In this document: positions 63,690 to 64,000 of the stretch, in pieces
Position numbering within the stretch: position 1 is the stretch's first letter
Layout of the letters: each line of letters begins with the position of its first letter
Source of the DNA: Nitrospira sp.
GTDB taxonomy: Bacteria > Nitrospirota > Nitrospiria > Nitrospirales > Nitrospiraceae
DNA length: 64,000 bases
Direction: 5' to 3'
Assembly (NCBI GenBank): GCA_020697375.1
Contig: JAJFBJ010000001.1
Span: 141,349 to 205,348 of the forward strand
Translations under genes and position numbers: made by a program
The notes under the pieces: generated by a model
Told to the model about the DNA's origin: nothing
What the model saw: only the letters and a program-made list of their open reading frames with translations
The model's database searches: none

Positions 63690-64000
63690 AGCAGGCGAAG
63701 GCCAGTCGTTCTCGAATCACTGTGTGGATGCTTGGCGCCCTGCTCGCGGTAAACGTCGTGGCGTCGACGGCCTGTGAATCCCAAACCACGAATCCAGAGA
63801 AGACGAAGCCCGCCGGTAGTACAGCGCCGGCGGATGTTCAGGTGGGCGAGGCGAAATTCAACGCCAACTGCGTCGCTTGTCACGGTGCCCGTGCGGTCGG
63901 AACAAAGCAGGGTCCGCCGCTGGTCCATAAGATTTACGAACCGAATCATCATGCCGATGTCGCTTTCCAACGGGCAGCGGCAAACGGGGTTCGTGCCCAC
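63686..64000 (+). CDS. c-type cytochrome, 3' end cut off by window
   Basis: A 105-residue visible fragment. Signal peptide with a lipobox-like VASTAC at Cys30, a Thr/Pro-rich linker, then the haem motif CVACH (Cys62, Cys65, His66) in a class I cytochrome c domain. GGAGG lies 7 bases before the ATG. The axial Met lies beyond the window. Its electron partners are unknown. Confidence 0.85.
   Translation, partial: MKQAKASRSRITVWMLGALLAVNVVASTACESQTTNPEKTKPAGSTAPADVQVGEAKFNANCVACHGARAVGTKQGPPLVHKIYEPNHHADVAFQRAAANGVRAH

Overview
The window reads as a piece of chromosome from a GC-rich bacterium, most likely Nitrospira or a close relative in the phylum Nitrospirota. This is an inference from gene content: a split biotin-dependent pyruvate/2-oxoglutarate-type carboxylase, a hemE-hemH-hemY haem block, many cytochrome-, cupredoxin- and ferredoxin-like proteins, FmdB, a DUF1844 protein and TraR/DksA. 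It is not a database result. Almost all of the DNA is ordinary, densely coding core chromosome. The exceptions are a gene-poor, AT-richer accessory stretch at about 15.1-18.5 kb and a small AT-richer lipoprotein gene near 56 kb.

Layout. 0-5.3 kb (minus): a large LplT-PlsC-acyl-ACP synthetase fusion running off the left edge, an intergenic repeat element, and a membrane-anchored MutS-like ATPase. 5.3-8.4 kb (plus): prmA, a MOSC protein, a methyltransferase and an exported FGE-sulfatase-domain protein. 8.4-14.4 kb (minus): an exported protein with three Ig/BACON-like repeats plus FN3, an alpha/beta hydrolase, a haem-copper-oxidase-subunit-I-like membrane protein, thiD and a FlgO-like protein. 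14.4-18.5 kb: a 59-residue membrane protein, a toxin-antitoxin remnant with a frameshifted BrnT toxin, two unrecognised genes, and strongly structured intergenic DNA. 18.5-28 kb (minus): tenA, sthA, a lipoprotein thiol peroxidase, the two carboxylase subunits with a lipoprotein hydrolase, an IPT protein, a PstS-like binding protein and fmdB. 28-38 kb: small conserved proteins, an EamA transporter, a fatty-acid desaturase, hemE, hemH, hemY, mazG and a DUF1844 protein.

38-44.5 kb (plus): an NtrY/NtrX-type two-component pair, purM-purN and tRNA-Ala(CGC). 44.9-48.8 kb (minus): a compact phosphorelay of Hpt protein, sensorless hybrid kinase, receiver-GGDEF protein and receiver protein. 48.9-55.8 kb: a YqeY protein, an MFS transporter, glutathione peroxidase, htpX, a cupredoxin and a squalene/phytoene synthase. 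56-58.3 kb (minus): a lipoprotein, a large inverted-repeat structure, and a four-gene Fe-S/Cys-motif cluster. 58.4-64 kb (plus): ald, tRNA-Pro(CGG) with a 39-bp tandem duplication behind it, acyP, an RpoS/RpoD-type sigma factor, apt, a DksA/TraR protein, queC, and a small membrane protein overlapping a c-type cytochrome gene cut by the right edge.

The best leads are: the intergenic repeat family with inverted ends (four copies plus one half copy); structured repeat DNA at 18.0-18.4 kb and 56.6-56.8 kb; two genes with no canonical start codon in the expected place; a one-cysteine lipoprotein thiol peroxidase; the sensorless phosphorelay; and the Fe-S cluster operon. I did not find a CRISPR array, an integrase, a transposase or a complete prophage.
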